From UBA12481 sp942493265 (GTDB lineage Bacteria; Bacteroidota; Bacteroidia; Bacteroidales; UBA12481), in assembly GCA_942493265.1 (NCBI GenBank), contig OW818688.1, positions 3,968,001 through 4,032,000 of the forward strand: a stretch of 64,000 nucleotides of DNA, given 5' to 3'. Shown piece after piece: positions 25,885 to 34,466 of this stretch (the stretch's first letter is position 1; every line of letters begins with the position of its first letter). Under the pieces are notes generated by a model that saw only the letters and a program-made list of their open reading frames with translations, searched no databases and was not told the DNA's origin. A program made the position numbers and the translations under genes.

Positions 25885-26465
25885 GTTTTTCTCCATTCTC
25901 TGTAACCCAAAATTGCCATTACCACATATACGCAGAACAGGACAGTGGTCACATAAAGCTCCTGCCACAAATACAAACCAATGGATACAAGATCGATGAA
26001 TATCCAGAACAGCCATTGTTCGAGAACCTTGCGGGCCAGCAGCCAGGTGGCCACGATCCCTCCGGCAGCAGTGAAACCGTCCCAATACGGGATGGTAGAA
26101 TCGGTATATTGGCTGAGGATATAACTGACAACCATCCACACAATGAACCATATCCCGATCATTGTAAACAGTAAACGGCGGCTGATCCGAACTACCGGCA
26201 AACCCACGGAAGAATCATTACCGTTCCGTTTCGACTTCCAGTGGAACCAACCATATATACTAATAACTGTATAATAGGCCTGCAAAGCCATCCCGGCATA
26301 CAATCCCGAATGGGCATAAACCCATGCATACAATAATGCAGAAAGAATTCCAAAGAGCCAGAGCCAGATTATTTGTTTTACCGAAAGAATGATGTAGGTA
26401 AAACTCACCAATGCTGCTACAACCTCTACCCAATGCTCTGATATCCAGCCCAATACAACCCCCAT
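25866..26465 (-). CDS. pnuC: PnuC-family nicotinamide riboside transporter
   Basis: A 199-residue inner-membrane protein with about seven hydrophobic helices. PnuC hallmarks are the early ISEHWVEVVAALVSFTYIIL and KQIIWLWLFGILSALLYAW, the substrate-site phrase WFHWKSKR, and the ending WLFWIFIDLVSIGLYLWQ...YVVMAILGYREWRK. It is followed directly by a NadR-type kinase, the classic arrangement for nicotinamide riboside salvage. PnuC relatives can carry thiamine or riboflavin, but the kinase neighbour favours nicotinamide riboside. It is the first gene of a four-gene operon; a promoter-like sequence lies at 26492-26522. Confidence 0.92.
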   Translation of the reverse strand: MGVVLGWISEHWVEVVAALVSFTYIILSVKQIIWLWLFGILSALLYAWVYAHSGLYAGMALQAYYTVISIYGWFHWKSKRNGNDSSVGLPVVRISRRLLFTMIGIWFIVWMVVSYILSQYTDSTIPYWDGFTAAGGIVATWLLARKVLEQWLFWIFIDLVSIGLYLWQELYVTTVLFCVYVVMAILGYREWRKTWQKTV

Positions 26466-26491
26466 TTCAATATTTCACTTTTTTGACCCTG

Positions 26492-26522
26492 CGAAAGTAG
26501 CCTTTTCATCAGTCAAATCAAG
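26492..26522 (-). promoter_or_regulatory. Candidate Bacteroidota promoter for pnuC
   Basis: The minus strand has CTTG at 26522-26519, 19 bases, then TACTTTCG at 26499-26492. This matches the TTTG / TAnnTTTG pair with one mismatch in each box and the usual spacing. The -7 box ends 26 bases before the pnuC ATG. Confidence 0.45.
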
Positions 26523-26586
26523 AAAAGTCAGAGAATTACGTTCATCAAAAAAACCCGAACAGCGCTCATACCCTCCGATTTTTAGC

Positions 26587-26594
26587 TAATTTCG
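26587..26594 (+). promoter_or_regulatory. Weak -7 box upstream of the phosphorelay operon
   Basis: TAATTTCG matches TAnnTTTG at all but one position and ends 32 bases before the ATG of the first hybrid kinase. No -33 element is evident, so support is weak. Confidence 0.3.
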
Positions 26595-26626
26595 ACAGGG
26601 CCAATTGAATTGAGATTTCAGAAAAT

Positions 26627-28732
26627 ATGATCGAAAATTTACCAGTTAAGATTCTGATTGTCGATGACCGGGAGGAGAATCTTTTTGCCATGGAGGCATT
26701 GCTTGAAAGTCCTGATTTACATATAGTCACGGCCAGATCAGGCAATGAAGCGCTTGGAATTCTCCTGGATCAGGAGGTTGCTCTTATCCTGCTTGATGTT
26801 CAGATGCCCGGAATGAATGGTTTTGAAACTGCCGAGCTGATCAGGGGAAGTTCACGCACCCGGAATATTCCGATCATTTTCGTAACCGCAATCAGTAAAG
26901 AATCAAAGCATATTTTCCAGGGATACGAATCCGGAGCAGTTGATTATTTGTTCAAGCCGATTGAACCTGAGATACTTAAATCCAAAGTCAGGGTATTTAT
27001 CGATCTGCACCAGCAGAAGCAGGCTCTTGAAAATATCACCCGGAAATTGGAAACCACCATATCGGAGCTGATCGAATCGAGGAAAAAATTACGGCAGAAT
27101 GAAGAGAGCATCCGGGATGCCTGGAAAACAGCTGAGAAGGCCCGCGATTCCGCTGAAGAAGCCAACCGGGCAAAAAGTGAATTTCTGGCTAACATGAGCC
27201 ATGAGATCCGGACCCCGCTCAATGGTATCATCGGCATGGCCGATCTTGCTTTAATAGAGACTTCCACACCGCAGCAGAAGGAGCGCATCGAAACCATCAG
27301 GCAATCCGGGGAATCCCTGCTGGAGATTTTGAATGAAATTCTTGACTTGTCGAAGATTGAAGCTGAACGGGTTGAGCTTGAATCGATTCCGTTTAATCCG
27401 ATCGAGGTGATTGAGCGTGTGGTGAGGATGCTTTCCATTAAGATATATGAAAAGAACCTCGAGTTGATCTGTAAAATTGATCCTGCCATTCCCAACGAGG
27501 TAATGGGTGATCCCACCCGTTTCCGTCAGATCATTCTCAACCTGCTTTCAAACGCATACAAATTCACCGAGGCCGGTGAAATCCTCATAGAGGCGGATAT
27601 TGAAGCAACCACTGACCAATCCGTTATCCTTCAATTTGTGATTTCGGATACCGGTATCGGAATTCCAAAAAACAGGCTGGATCAGCTGTTCCAGTCATTC
27701 CAGCAGGCCGAAGCCTCTACCAGCCGCAGGTTTGGAGGTACCGGGCTGGGGCTCAGCATAACACGTAAATTGCTGGATCTGATGAAAGGCGATATCCGCG
27801 TGGAAAGTGACCATGGAAAAGGATCCAGTTTCTTTTTCAGAATTCCCTTTAAAAGGTCCAGCGACACCGGAACACATGATCAATCGGCAATTGGAAGTAT
27901 TGAACGCTATTCCCCGGTACTGATTATTGAGAAATCCCGACAGGGGTCAAAAGCTGCAGAGGCAATATTTGATACACTCCCCCTGGTTTACGAAATCTCG
28001 GTACAACCGGTTGTGGATACGGTAAAATTGATCCCGGCAATAACGAATCAAAATCTTATTATTGTTGATTCCGGGGTATTGACTACCGATGGGAAAAGCC
28101 TGTATGATGAATTGCCCAGGGCGCTGAAAAATCATAAAAATATTCCGGTTATCGTTATGGCCCCGAGTACAGTAAATCTCGACCGTGACGATATTTTAAG
28201 CCGCGGTTTGTTCGCCATACTTCGCAAACCCCTATTTCCCAGGGATATTAAAGCCACCCTGAATGAACATCTTAAAAAGTCAATACCGAACATTTCGCCC
28301 GATCAGCAGGATATCATCGAAACTCCCGTTTCAAGAACACTGCATATCCTGCTTGCCGAAGATAACCCGATCAACACCAAGCTGGCTGTAGGTTTTATAC
28401 AGCTGAAAAACTGGAAAATTGATTGTGCGGTCAACGGGCTTGAAGCGGTGCAGCGGTTTCAGGAGAAAAAGTATGATCTGGTGCTGATGGACATACAAAT
28501 GCCCGAGATGGATGGGATGGAAGCAACCCGAAAAATACGTGAATATGAAACACTTAAAGGACTGAAAACAGTGCCGGTAGTTGCTCTTTCGGCCCATGCC
28601 ATGAAAAACGATATCGATAAGGCTATTAGCTGCGGTATGGATGATTATATTACCAAGCCATTCAAGCCCAATGAATTATACTTCCTGATTGAGAAACTTA
28701 CCCGTTTGAACTCAGATAATCAAATCATATGA
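26627..28732 (+). CDS. Hybrid histidine kinase: REC-HisKA-HATPase-(decayed REC)-REC
   Basis: A 701-residue soluble kinase. An N-terminal receiver (about 7-125, phosphate-accepting Asp57 in ILLDVQMPGMNG) is joined by a coiled coil to HisKA, with His192 in FLANMSHEIRTPLNG. The ATPase domain carries NLLSNAYKF, DTGIGIP and GTGLGLS boxes. Then comes a receiver-like segment (about 425-555, from SPVLIIEKS to ILRKPLFPRD) where the DD pair and acceptor Asp are lost. A final full receiver follows, with the acceptor Asp in LVLMDIQMPEMDG. There is no sensor or membrane segment, so input probably arrives by phosphotransfer to the N-terminal receiver. Its stop overlaps the HPt gene start by ATGA, making that HPt its likely partner. 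Confidence 0.92.
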   Translation: MIENLPVKILIVDDREENLFAMEALLESPDLHIVTARSGNEALGILLDQEVALILLDVQMPGMNGFETAELIRGSSRTRNIPIIFVTAISKESKHIFQGYESGAVDYLFKPIEPEILKSKVRVFIDLHQQKQALENITRKLETTISELIESRKKLRQNEESIRDAWKTAEKARDSAEEANRAKSEFLANMSHEIRTPLNGIIGMADLALIETSTPQQKERIETIRQSGESLLEILNEILDLSKIEAERVELESIPFNPIEVIERVVRMLSIKIYEKNLELICKIDPAIPNEVMGDPTRFRQIILNLLSNAYKFTEAGEILIEADIEATTDQSVILQFVISDTGIGIPKNRLDQLFQSFQQAEASTSRRFGGTGLGLSITRKLLDLMKGDIRVESDHGKGSSFFFRIPFKRSSDTGTHDQSAIGSIERYSPVLIIEKSRQGSKAAEAIFDTLPLVYEISVQPVVDTVKLIPAITNQNLIIVDSGVLTTDGKSLYDELPRALKNHKNIPVIVMAPSTVNLDRDDILSRGLFAILRKPLFPRDIKATLNEHLKKSIPNISPDQQDIIETPVSRTLHILLAEDNPINTKLAVGFIQLKNWKIDCAVNGLEAVQRFQEKKYDLVLMDIQMPEMDGMEATRKIREYETLKGLKTVPVVALSAHAMKNDIDKAISCGMDDYITKPFKPNELYFLIEKLTRLNSDNQII

Positions 28733-29076
28733 CGAACCCTATCCAATTTGATCAGTTACTGGATCGGGTCTCCGGTAACCGTGAGTTTATTGTCCAGATG
28801 CTGGATATGTTTTTCCAGTCGAGTGATGAACGGCTTGCTACCCTGGCCAAAGAATTTGACAACCGGAATTATCCGGAACTTGCTGATCAGGCGCATAAGC
28901 TGAAAGGATTGGTGGGAAATCTCTCCATCAATCAGGCATTGCCTGTTCTGAAAGAACTGAGCGAGGCCGCCCACCAGCAAAATGATCTTAGTATCATAAA
29001 GCTTTTGGCCGAACTCGGCAGAATCATTGCCGAAGCCAAAATCTACTATCAGGAACATCCCACCTTAAATCCATAA
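28729..29076 (+). CDS. Histidine phosphotransfer (HPt) protein of the relay operon
   Basis: A 115-residue helical HPt domain with the phospho-accepting His56 in ADQAHKLKGLVGNLS, a good match to the HPt signature. The start overlaps the preceding hybrid kinase stop by 4 bp and the second hybrid kinase begins 11 bp after its stop, so all three are co-expressed. The expected role is passing phosphate from the receiver domain of one kinase to another receiver, perhaps one of the three on the second kinase. Which receiver it serves cannot be read from sequence. Confidence 0.88.
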   Translation: MTNPIQFDQLLDRVSGNREFIVQMLDMFFQSSDERLATLAKEFDNRNYPELADQAHKLKGLVGNLSINQALPVLKELSEAAHQQNDLSIIKLLAELGRIIAEAKIYYQEHPTLNP

Positions 29077-29087
29077 GCTGAAAAGCA

Positions 29088-32000
29088 ATGAAAAACTGGT
29101 TAAAAAACCTCAGGATCAAGGGGAAACTAAATCTGATGATTGGTGTTGCCTTACTTGCCCTGATTATTCTGGGATTTACCTCAAACTACCTGATTAAAAC
29201 CACCAAAGTGGTCAATATCATGCTGATCGCTCAAAGGGACTACATGATGGATTATCACACGAGCCTGGAATGGTTTTATCAATACAGAGCAGATAAGGAT
29301 GAAGCTAAACTTAGCGCCGCCATTGAAGAACTTGATCAAGCAAATGACAAACTGAATTTATTTAAGAATCCTGATATTCTCTTTAAAGGTAAAAACTACA
29401 ACTTCAATCAAATTGTGGATAAAGTTGTAAGAACCTATGGTGCAGCGGTTGCTGAAAGTGATGAACTTATGGCTGTCATGGATGGAAAACAAGCCACTTC
29501 AAAGGACGCCCGATTGCTGGTCAGAAGGATGCACCTCTTTTATATATTGAGAATCGATGCCCTCAATGAGAGTGCAAAAGCAGCCGGCAGCGCATATAAG
29601 ATAGCTCAGGAAATAGATAAAGCATTCAAGGGTTTTCAGACGAGAAAGGAAGAAGAAGTTCTATCATCAGATAGTCTCATGCAAAGTCTGACCGGATCAT
29701 TAAAAACAATGACCGATGAGGAGAACAATTACGCTAAGGCTGTAAAGGAGATCAGCCTTACCACCATTAATTCATTAAAACTGGCTGTCATTCTGTTGGT
29801 TCTCATTCTGGGATTGCTGATTATTCTATTATCAAAAGCTATTGCCGGAATGGTAACCAAACCTGTTATGGAGATCAGGGAACATTTGAAAAGCATGGCA
29901 GTTGGTGACCTTTCCGGTGAAAGTGAATATCAGTCGGACGACGAAATCGGCCAATTAACAGACTCCTACCGGCAAATGAAACTCATTCTCCTCGAGCAGG
30001 TTGAACAGGCCAAGCGGGTGGCCAGGGGGGATTTTGAGAATGCCCTGCAGCCCAGATCCGGCAAGGATGAGCTGACCATTGCGTTGAATGAAATGACAGC
30101 AAGCCTGAAACAGGCAAAAATCAAAAACGACCGTGACAGGTGGATCAAGTCGGGGCAGAATGAACTCAACGCTGAAATTCAGGGCGATATGGACCTGGAA
30201 AGCGTGGGAGGCAAAATCAGCAGTCTGGTGGCCCGACAGATGAATGCCCTGACATCGGCACTTTTCGTTTTTGACAGCCGTAACTCCATCGGATTTATCG
30301 GTGGATATGCAGTGAACACTGAGCAGGCGAAATCCAGGATTTTCAAGCCCGGTGAGGGGTTGATCGGTCAGGTGGTTCTGGACCGTAAGGCCAGGATCAT
30401 CGAAGATGTGCCGGAAAACTATCTCGACATCTACAGCGGACTCGGCAAGGAGAGACCGGGATTTTTGATGCTCGTTCCGTGTGAATATAACAAGGTTGTG
30501 GAAGGAGTTCTTGAGTTGGGGAGCCTGAAACCGTTTGATGAGAGGTCAACCGAATACATTGGCCTGATTTCGGAATCCATCGCAATAGCTATTCAGGCAT
30601 CAAAAAACAGGTCTGCCCTGCAGGAGCTACTTGAAACACAACAGAAACTGATGCAGGAACTTCAGGTGCAGCAGGAAGAATTGCGGCAGTCAAATGAAGA
30701 ATTGCAGGTTCAGCAGGAAGAACTGCGGCAATCTAATGAGGAGCTTGAAGCTCAAACGCGCGAACTTGAAGCATCGAAGGAAAACCTGCAATCACAGCAG
30801 GAAGAGTTGAGAGTAACCAACGAAGAATTATCGGAACGCACAAAAGCCATTGAAAATCAGCGCGAATCACTTCGGAAGAAAAATGACGAACTGGAGAAGG
30901 CCCGGCAGGATATTGAAGATAAAGCCCGCGAGTTGGAACAGGTAAGCACCTATAAATCAGAGTTCCTCGCTAATATGTCGCACGAATTGCGCACTCCGTT
31001 GAACAGCATTCTTGTTCTGTCGCAGATCCTGGCCCAGAACAAGCCGCAAAACCTGAATGAAAAACAGATCAAATCAGCGGAGACGATAAAATCCTCCGGC
31101 GAAAACCTGCTCGTCCTGATCAATGAAATCCTTGATCTGGCAAAAATTGAATCCGGGAAGGTAGACTTGCATTCTGAACCTATTGAGCTGACAGCTTTAC
31201 TGGCCGACCTTAAGGAGACTTTTCTTCCGATTGCCGAGGAGAAGGGATTAAAACTGGAATTGAAAATGGAAGACAACCTGCCCAGGGATATCATGAACGA
31301 CACCCTGCGGCTTGGACAGATACTCCGTAACCTGATTGCCAACGGAATAAAGTTCACTGAGAATGGATCCATCGGGGTTTTGATCAGCAAACCTGGCCGG
31401 ACAGAAGCACTCCCACCAAAATTTCAGAACCGGACCGACCTGTTGTTGTTCTCGGTTACAGATTCAGGAATCGGAATCCATAGGGATAAACAGAAGGAGA
31501 TATTCGATGCATTCAGGCAGGCTGACGGTACAACCTCAAGAAAATTTGGTGGCACCGGTCTCGGCCTCGCTATTTCACGCAATTTTGCCCGGATGATGGG
31601 AGGCGATATCCTGCTCCACAGCGATCCCGGTCAAGGGAGCGTTTTCCAATTGGTTATCCCGGTAAATATTGCACAGGAAGTCAAGCATATACACACCAAC
31701 CTTCCGGAAATCCCGATCGAAGAACCGAGAGTAAACAAGCAGGAAAATGTTCGTTACGAAGAGCCGGTTAAGGATCACGACAGCTCTATGGGTATTGAAG
31801 ATTATTCAGTAGATGATGACCGGAAGAACATTAAAAAAGGAGATACTTTCCTGTTGATTATTGAGGATGATGTTTCGTTTGCCCAGATCATTTATGACCT
31901 GGCACATGAAAAAAATTTCAAATGCATGATTGCGCCTAATGGTGAAACCGGCTTGCATTATGCTGATTACTATAACCCCAGCGCGATAATTCTGGATATC

Positions 32001-33014
32001 GGATTACCGGGAATCGATGGTTGGGAAGTCATGAAACGATTGCAGGAGAATCCACATACACGCCATATTCCGGTACATTTCATGTCGGGCTCGGATAAAA
32101 GTCTGGAAGCCCTCAAAAAGGGAGCCATTGGATTCCTGCAAAAGCCTGTCACGGTAAATCAGATCAATGATGCATTCGACAAGATCGAAGGGTTGATCTC
32201 CAAACCTTTGAAGAAATTACTGGTTGTGGAAGACGATGCAGCCATGAGGCTCAGCATCAATGAATTGATTGGTGAGGAGAATATCAGCATTGTTTCGGCA
32301 AGCAAGGGACAGGAAGCATTGGAACTGTTAAAAAACGAATCTTTCGACGCAATGATTCTTGATCTGGGTTTGGAAGACATGACCGGGTATGATTTGCTTC
32401 AGAAAATCGGAAAAAGAAATGATGCCCATAAAATGCCGGTGATCATTTATACCGGTAAGGAACTGACCCGCGAGGAAGAGCAGAAATTGCAGTCCTATTC
32501 TGACAGGATCATTATCAAGGGAATTAAATCGCCCGAAAGGTTACTGGCTGAAACCACCCTGTTTTTACACCAGGTGGAAGCCAATCTGCCTGCTGAGAAG
32601 CAAAAGATGCTCCGAAACCTTCATCCGAAGGAGGATGTGATGAAAGACAAAACCATCCTGATCGTGGATGATGATATGCGCAATGTGTTCGCCCTGACCA
32701 GTCTGCTCGAAGACATGGGACTTCGGATCCATGTGGGGAAAAACGGGCGCGACGGTATTGACAAGTTAAAGTCAGGCGGAGCCGACCTGATTCTCATGGA
32801 CATCATGATGCCGGAGATGAATGGTTACGAGGCCATGGAAGAGATCAGAAAGGATGCGAAATTTCGCAAATTGCCTATCATTGCGCTCACGGCCAAGGCG
32901 ATGCCGGGTGACCGTGAAAAATGCATCCGGGCAGGTGCCAGTGATTACCTTACTAAACCTATTGATTCCGAAAAGTTAATATCAATGCTTCGGGTATGGC
33001 TTTACAAGAACTAA
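29088..33014 (+). CDS. Membrane hybrid histidine kinase: TM-sensor-TM-HAMP-GAF-coiled coil-HisKA-HATPase-REC-REC-REC
   Basis: A 1308-residue protein. TM1 is at about 14-37, a helical extracytoplasmic sensor at about 38-225 resembles a four-helix bundle, TM2 is at about 230-250 and HAMP at about 250-305. A GAF-like domain occupies about 365-505. The coiled coil (about 510-625) holds two identical 14-residue units, LQVQQEELRQSNEE. His632 is in FLANMSHELRTPLNS, and ATPase boxes DSGIGIH and GTGLGLA follow. Three receivers close the protein, with acceptor Asp970, Asp1092 and Asp1238. The reading frame overlaps cheR by 19 bp. The N-terminal half looks like a chemoreceptor front end, and the Glu/Gln-rich coiled coil could be the target of the CheR and CheB encoded next. 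That last point is inference. Confidence 0.92.
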   Translation: MKNWLKNLRIKGKLNLMIGVALLALIILGFTSNYLIKTTKVVNIMLIAQRDYMMDYHTSLEWFYQYRADKDEAKLSAAIEELDQANDKLNLFKNPDILFKGKNYNFNQIVDKVVRTYGAAVAESDELMAVMDGKQATSKDARLLVRRMHLFYILRIDALNESAKAAGSAYKIAQEIDKAFKGFQTRKEEEVLSSDSLMQSLTGSLKTMTDEENNYAKAVKEISLTTINSLKLAVILLVLILGLLIILLSKAIAGMVTKPVMEIREHLKSMAVGDLSGESEYQSDDEIGQLTDSYRQMKLILLEQVEQAKRVARGDFENALQPRSGKDELTIALNEMTASLKQAKIKNDRDRWIKSGQNELNAEIQGDMDLESVGGKISSLVARQMNALTSALFVFDSRNSIGFIGGYAVNTEQAKSRIFKPGEGLIGQVVLDRKARIIEDVPENYLDIYSGLGKERPGFLMLVPCEYNKVVEGVLELGSLKPFDERSTEYIGLISESIAIAIQASKNRSALQELLETQQKLMQELQVQQEELRQSNEELQVQQEELRQSNEELEAQTRELEASKENLQSQQEELRVTNEELSERTKAIENQRESLRKKNDELEKARQDIEDKARELEQVSTYKSEFLANMSHELRTPLNSILVLSQILAQNKPQNLNEKQIKSAETIKSSGENLLVLINEILDLAKIESGKVDLHSEPIELTALLADLKETFLPIAEEKGLKLELKMEDNLPRDIMNDTLRLGQILRNLIANGIKFTENGSIGVLISKPGRTEALPPKFQNRTDLLLFSVTDSGIGIHRDKQKEIFDAFRQADGTTSRKFGGTGLGLAISRNFARMMGGDILLHSDPGQGSVFQLVIPVNIAQEVKHIHTNLPEIPIEEPRVNKQENVRYEEPVKDHDSSMGIEDYSVDDDRKNIKKGDTFLLIIEDDVSFAQIIYDLAHEKNFKCMIAPNGETGLHYADYYNPSAIILDIGLPGIDGWEVMKRLQENPHTRHIPVHFMSGSDKSLEALKKGAIGFLQKPVTVNQINDAFDKIEGLISKPLKKLLVVEDDAAMRLSINELIGEENISIVSASKGQEALELLKNESFDAMILDLGLEDMTGYDLLQKIGKRNDAHKMPVIIYTGKELTREEEQKLQSYSDRIIIKGIKSPERLLAETTLFLHQVEANLPAEKQKMLRNLHPKEDVMKDKTILIVDDDMRNVFALTSLLEDMGLRIHVGKNGRDGIDKLKSGGADLILMDIMMPEMNGYEAMEEIRKDAKFRKLPIIALTAKAMPGDREKCIRAGASDYLTKPIDSEKLISMLRVWLYKN
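30660..30743 (+). repeat. Two tandem 42-bp units in the kinase coiled coil
   Basis: Units 30660-30701 and 30702-30743 both encode LQVQQEELRQSNEE. They differ at eight bases, all synonymous, which indicates an old duplication whose protein sequence has been kept. The unit is two heptads long, so the duplication lengthens the signalling helix without changing its register. Confidence 0.85.
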
Positions 33015-33847
33015 ACGAAGATACATTGGCGCAGGATCCTGAGGCCATTGAGATTACCCTGCTGCTTGAGGGTATCTATCAACGGTATGGATATGATTTC
33101 CGGGATTACGGGAAGGCCCATGCCAAGCGACGAATCCTGCACCGGCTTGGCTTATCGGGGATAAAAAGCATTTCCGAACTTCAGCAAAGGGTATTATATG
33201 ACGAATCGTTCTTTCACCTGATATTGCAGGACCTTTCCATCAATACCACTGAAATGTTCCGGGATCCGGAGTTTTTTCTGTCGATCCGCGAGCAGGTGAT
33301 ACCGGTATTAAAGACCTATCCATTCATAAAAATCTGGCATGCAGGTTGTTCCACCGGAGAAGAAGTATACTCCATGGCAATACTACTGAAGGAGGAAGGG
33401 TTGCTAAACCGGACTCAGATTTATGCAACGGATTTCAATCCGTCGGTACTTCAGAAGGCCAGGGAAGGAATATATTCTGCCACTCAGATGAAGGAATATA
33501 CCCGTAACTACATAAAATCGGGCGGAAAAAGTTCATTTTCTGACTATTACAATGCCCGGTATGATTCTGCCATACTGAAGAAAATCTTGAAAGACAATGT
33601 GGTTTTTGCTGATCATAATCTGGTAACCGACAGTGTATTCGGAGAGATGAACCTGGTTATGTGCCGCAATACACTGATTTATTTCAATAAAAATTTGCAG
33701 GACAAGGTTGTCGGGTTATTCCGTGACAGTCTGGTCCCTGGCGGCTTTTTATGTCTGGGCTCCAAAGAGAGCATCACCTTTTCGCCTCACAAGGATATTT
33801 TTGAACCCATTGTTGCCAAGTGGAAAATATTCAGAAAAAAATATTGA
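32996..33847 (+). CDS. cheR: CheR-type chemoreceptor glutamate methyltransferase
   Basis: A 283-residue CheR. The N-terminal helical domain (YQRYGYDFRDYGKAHAKRRILHRL) precedes the SAM-binding domain with WHAGCSTGEEVYSMAI, YATDFNPSVLQKAREGIY and the ending NLVMCRNTLIYFNK...GGFLCLGSKESI. It transfers methyl groups from SAM to glutamate side chains of chemoreceptors. There is no chemoreceptor, CheA or CheW gene in the window, and no flagellar or gliding gene was noticed. The start overlaps the hybrid kinase gene by 19 bp, so the kinase is the obvious candidate substrate. Confidence 0.93.
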   Translation: MALQELNEDTLAQDPEAIEITLLLEGIYQRYGYDFRDYGKAHAKRRILHRLGLSGIKSISELQQRVLYDESFFHLILQDLSINTTEMFRDPEFFLSIREQVIPVLKTYPFIKIWHAGCSTGEEVYSMAILLKEEGLLNRTQIYATDFNPSVLQKAREGIYSATQMKEYTRNYIKSGGKSSFSDYYNARYDSAILKKILKDNVVFADHNLVTDSVFGEMNLVMCRNTLIYFNKNLQDKVVGLFRDSLVPGGFLCLGSKESITFSPHKDIFEPIVAKWKIFRKKY

Positions 33848-33872
33848 GCGCAAAACATGCGATGAATACAGA

Positions 33873-34466
33873 ATGGAGATAATATTACCATACGAAGCCA
33901 TAGTAATCGGAACCTCGGCGGGTGGGTTGGATGCACTTGGAATAATATTGCCCATGCTGAATGCCGCGCTGCCTGTTCCGATTCTTATTGTGCAGCATAT
34001 CAGTGCTTCATCCGATTCATTTATTGTAACCTATTTCGACCGTTTGTGCAGTTTAAGGGTGAAAGAAGCCGAGGAAAAGGAACTGTTACAACCCGGAGTT
34101 ATCTATTTTGCCCCCCCCGATTACCATGTTTTGGTGGAGAGCGACCGGTCGATCAGTTTGAGCAACGAAGAAAAAGTCAATTATTCCAGGCCCAGCATTG
34201 ACGTTTTGTTTGAAACAGCCAGCTGGGCATATAAAAACAAGCTGATCGGGATCATCCTCACAGGAGCCAATTGGGATGGCGCTGCCGGATGCGAACAGAT
34301 AAAAAACAGCGGAGGGCTGACCATTGTACAGGATCCGGCTACTGCCGCGGTATCACGGATGCCCGAATCAGCAATAGAAAAATTTAAACCCGACCATATT
34401 TTGAAGGTTGAAGAGATCGGGCCCTTACTCAACCGCATATTTCAGTCTATTCCCACTCAATCGTAG
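33873..34466 (+). CDS. cheB: CheB-type methylesterase domain protein without receiver
   Basis: A 197-residue protein from ATG 33873 (MEIILPYEAIVIG). The longer frame to 33708 runs back into cheR in another frame. It is only the C-terminal catalytic domain of CheB. The triad is Ser15 in GTSAGG, His42 in VQHIS, and the Asp in TGANWDGA. With no receiver domain, activity would not be controlled by phosphorylation within the same chain; one of the neighbouring receivers may control it. It removes methyl groups, or deamidates glutamine, on receptor helices. Its last 20 bases overlap the end of guaA on the other strand (34447-34466). Confidence 0.92.
   Translation: MEIILPYEAIVIGTSAGGLDALGIILPMLNAALPVPILIVQHISASSDSFIVTYFDRLCSLRVKEAEEKELLQPGVIYFAPPDYHVLVESDRSISLSNEEKVNYSRPSIDVLFETASWAYKNKLIGIILTGANWDGAAGCEQIKNSGGLTIVQDPATAAVSRMPESAIEKFKPDHILKVEEIGPLLNRIFQSIPTQS

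Noticed and set aside
25885..26151. N-terminal extension of the nadR-like frame
   Set aside because: The extra residues are pnuC read in another frame; they look nothing like a protein domain, and the P-loop domain starts just after 25884.
26944..27516. Minus-strand open frame of 190 codons opposite the first hybrid kinase
   Set aside because: Serine-rich shadow produced by the kinase's codon usage; the kinase domains on the other strand are unambiguous.
33708..33872. N-terminal extension of CheB into cheR
   Set aside because: It is cheR coding DNA in another frame; the CheB domain begins at ATG 33873.
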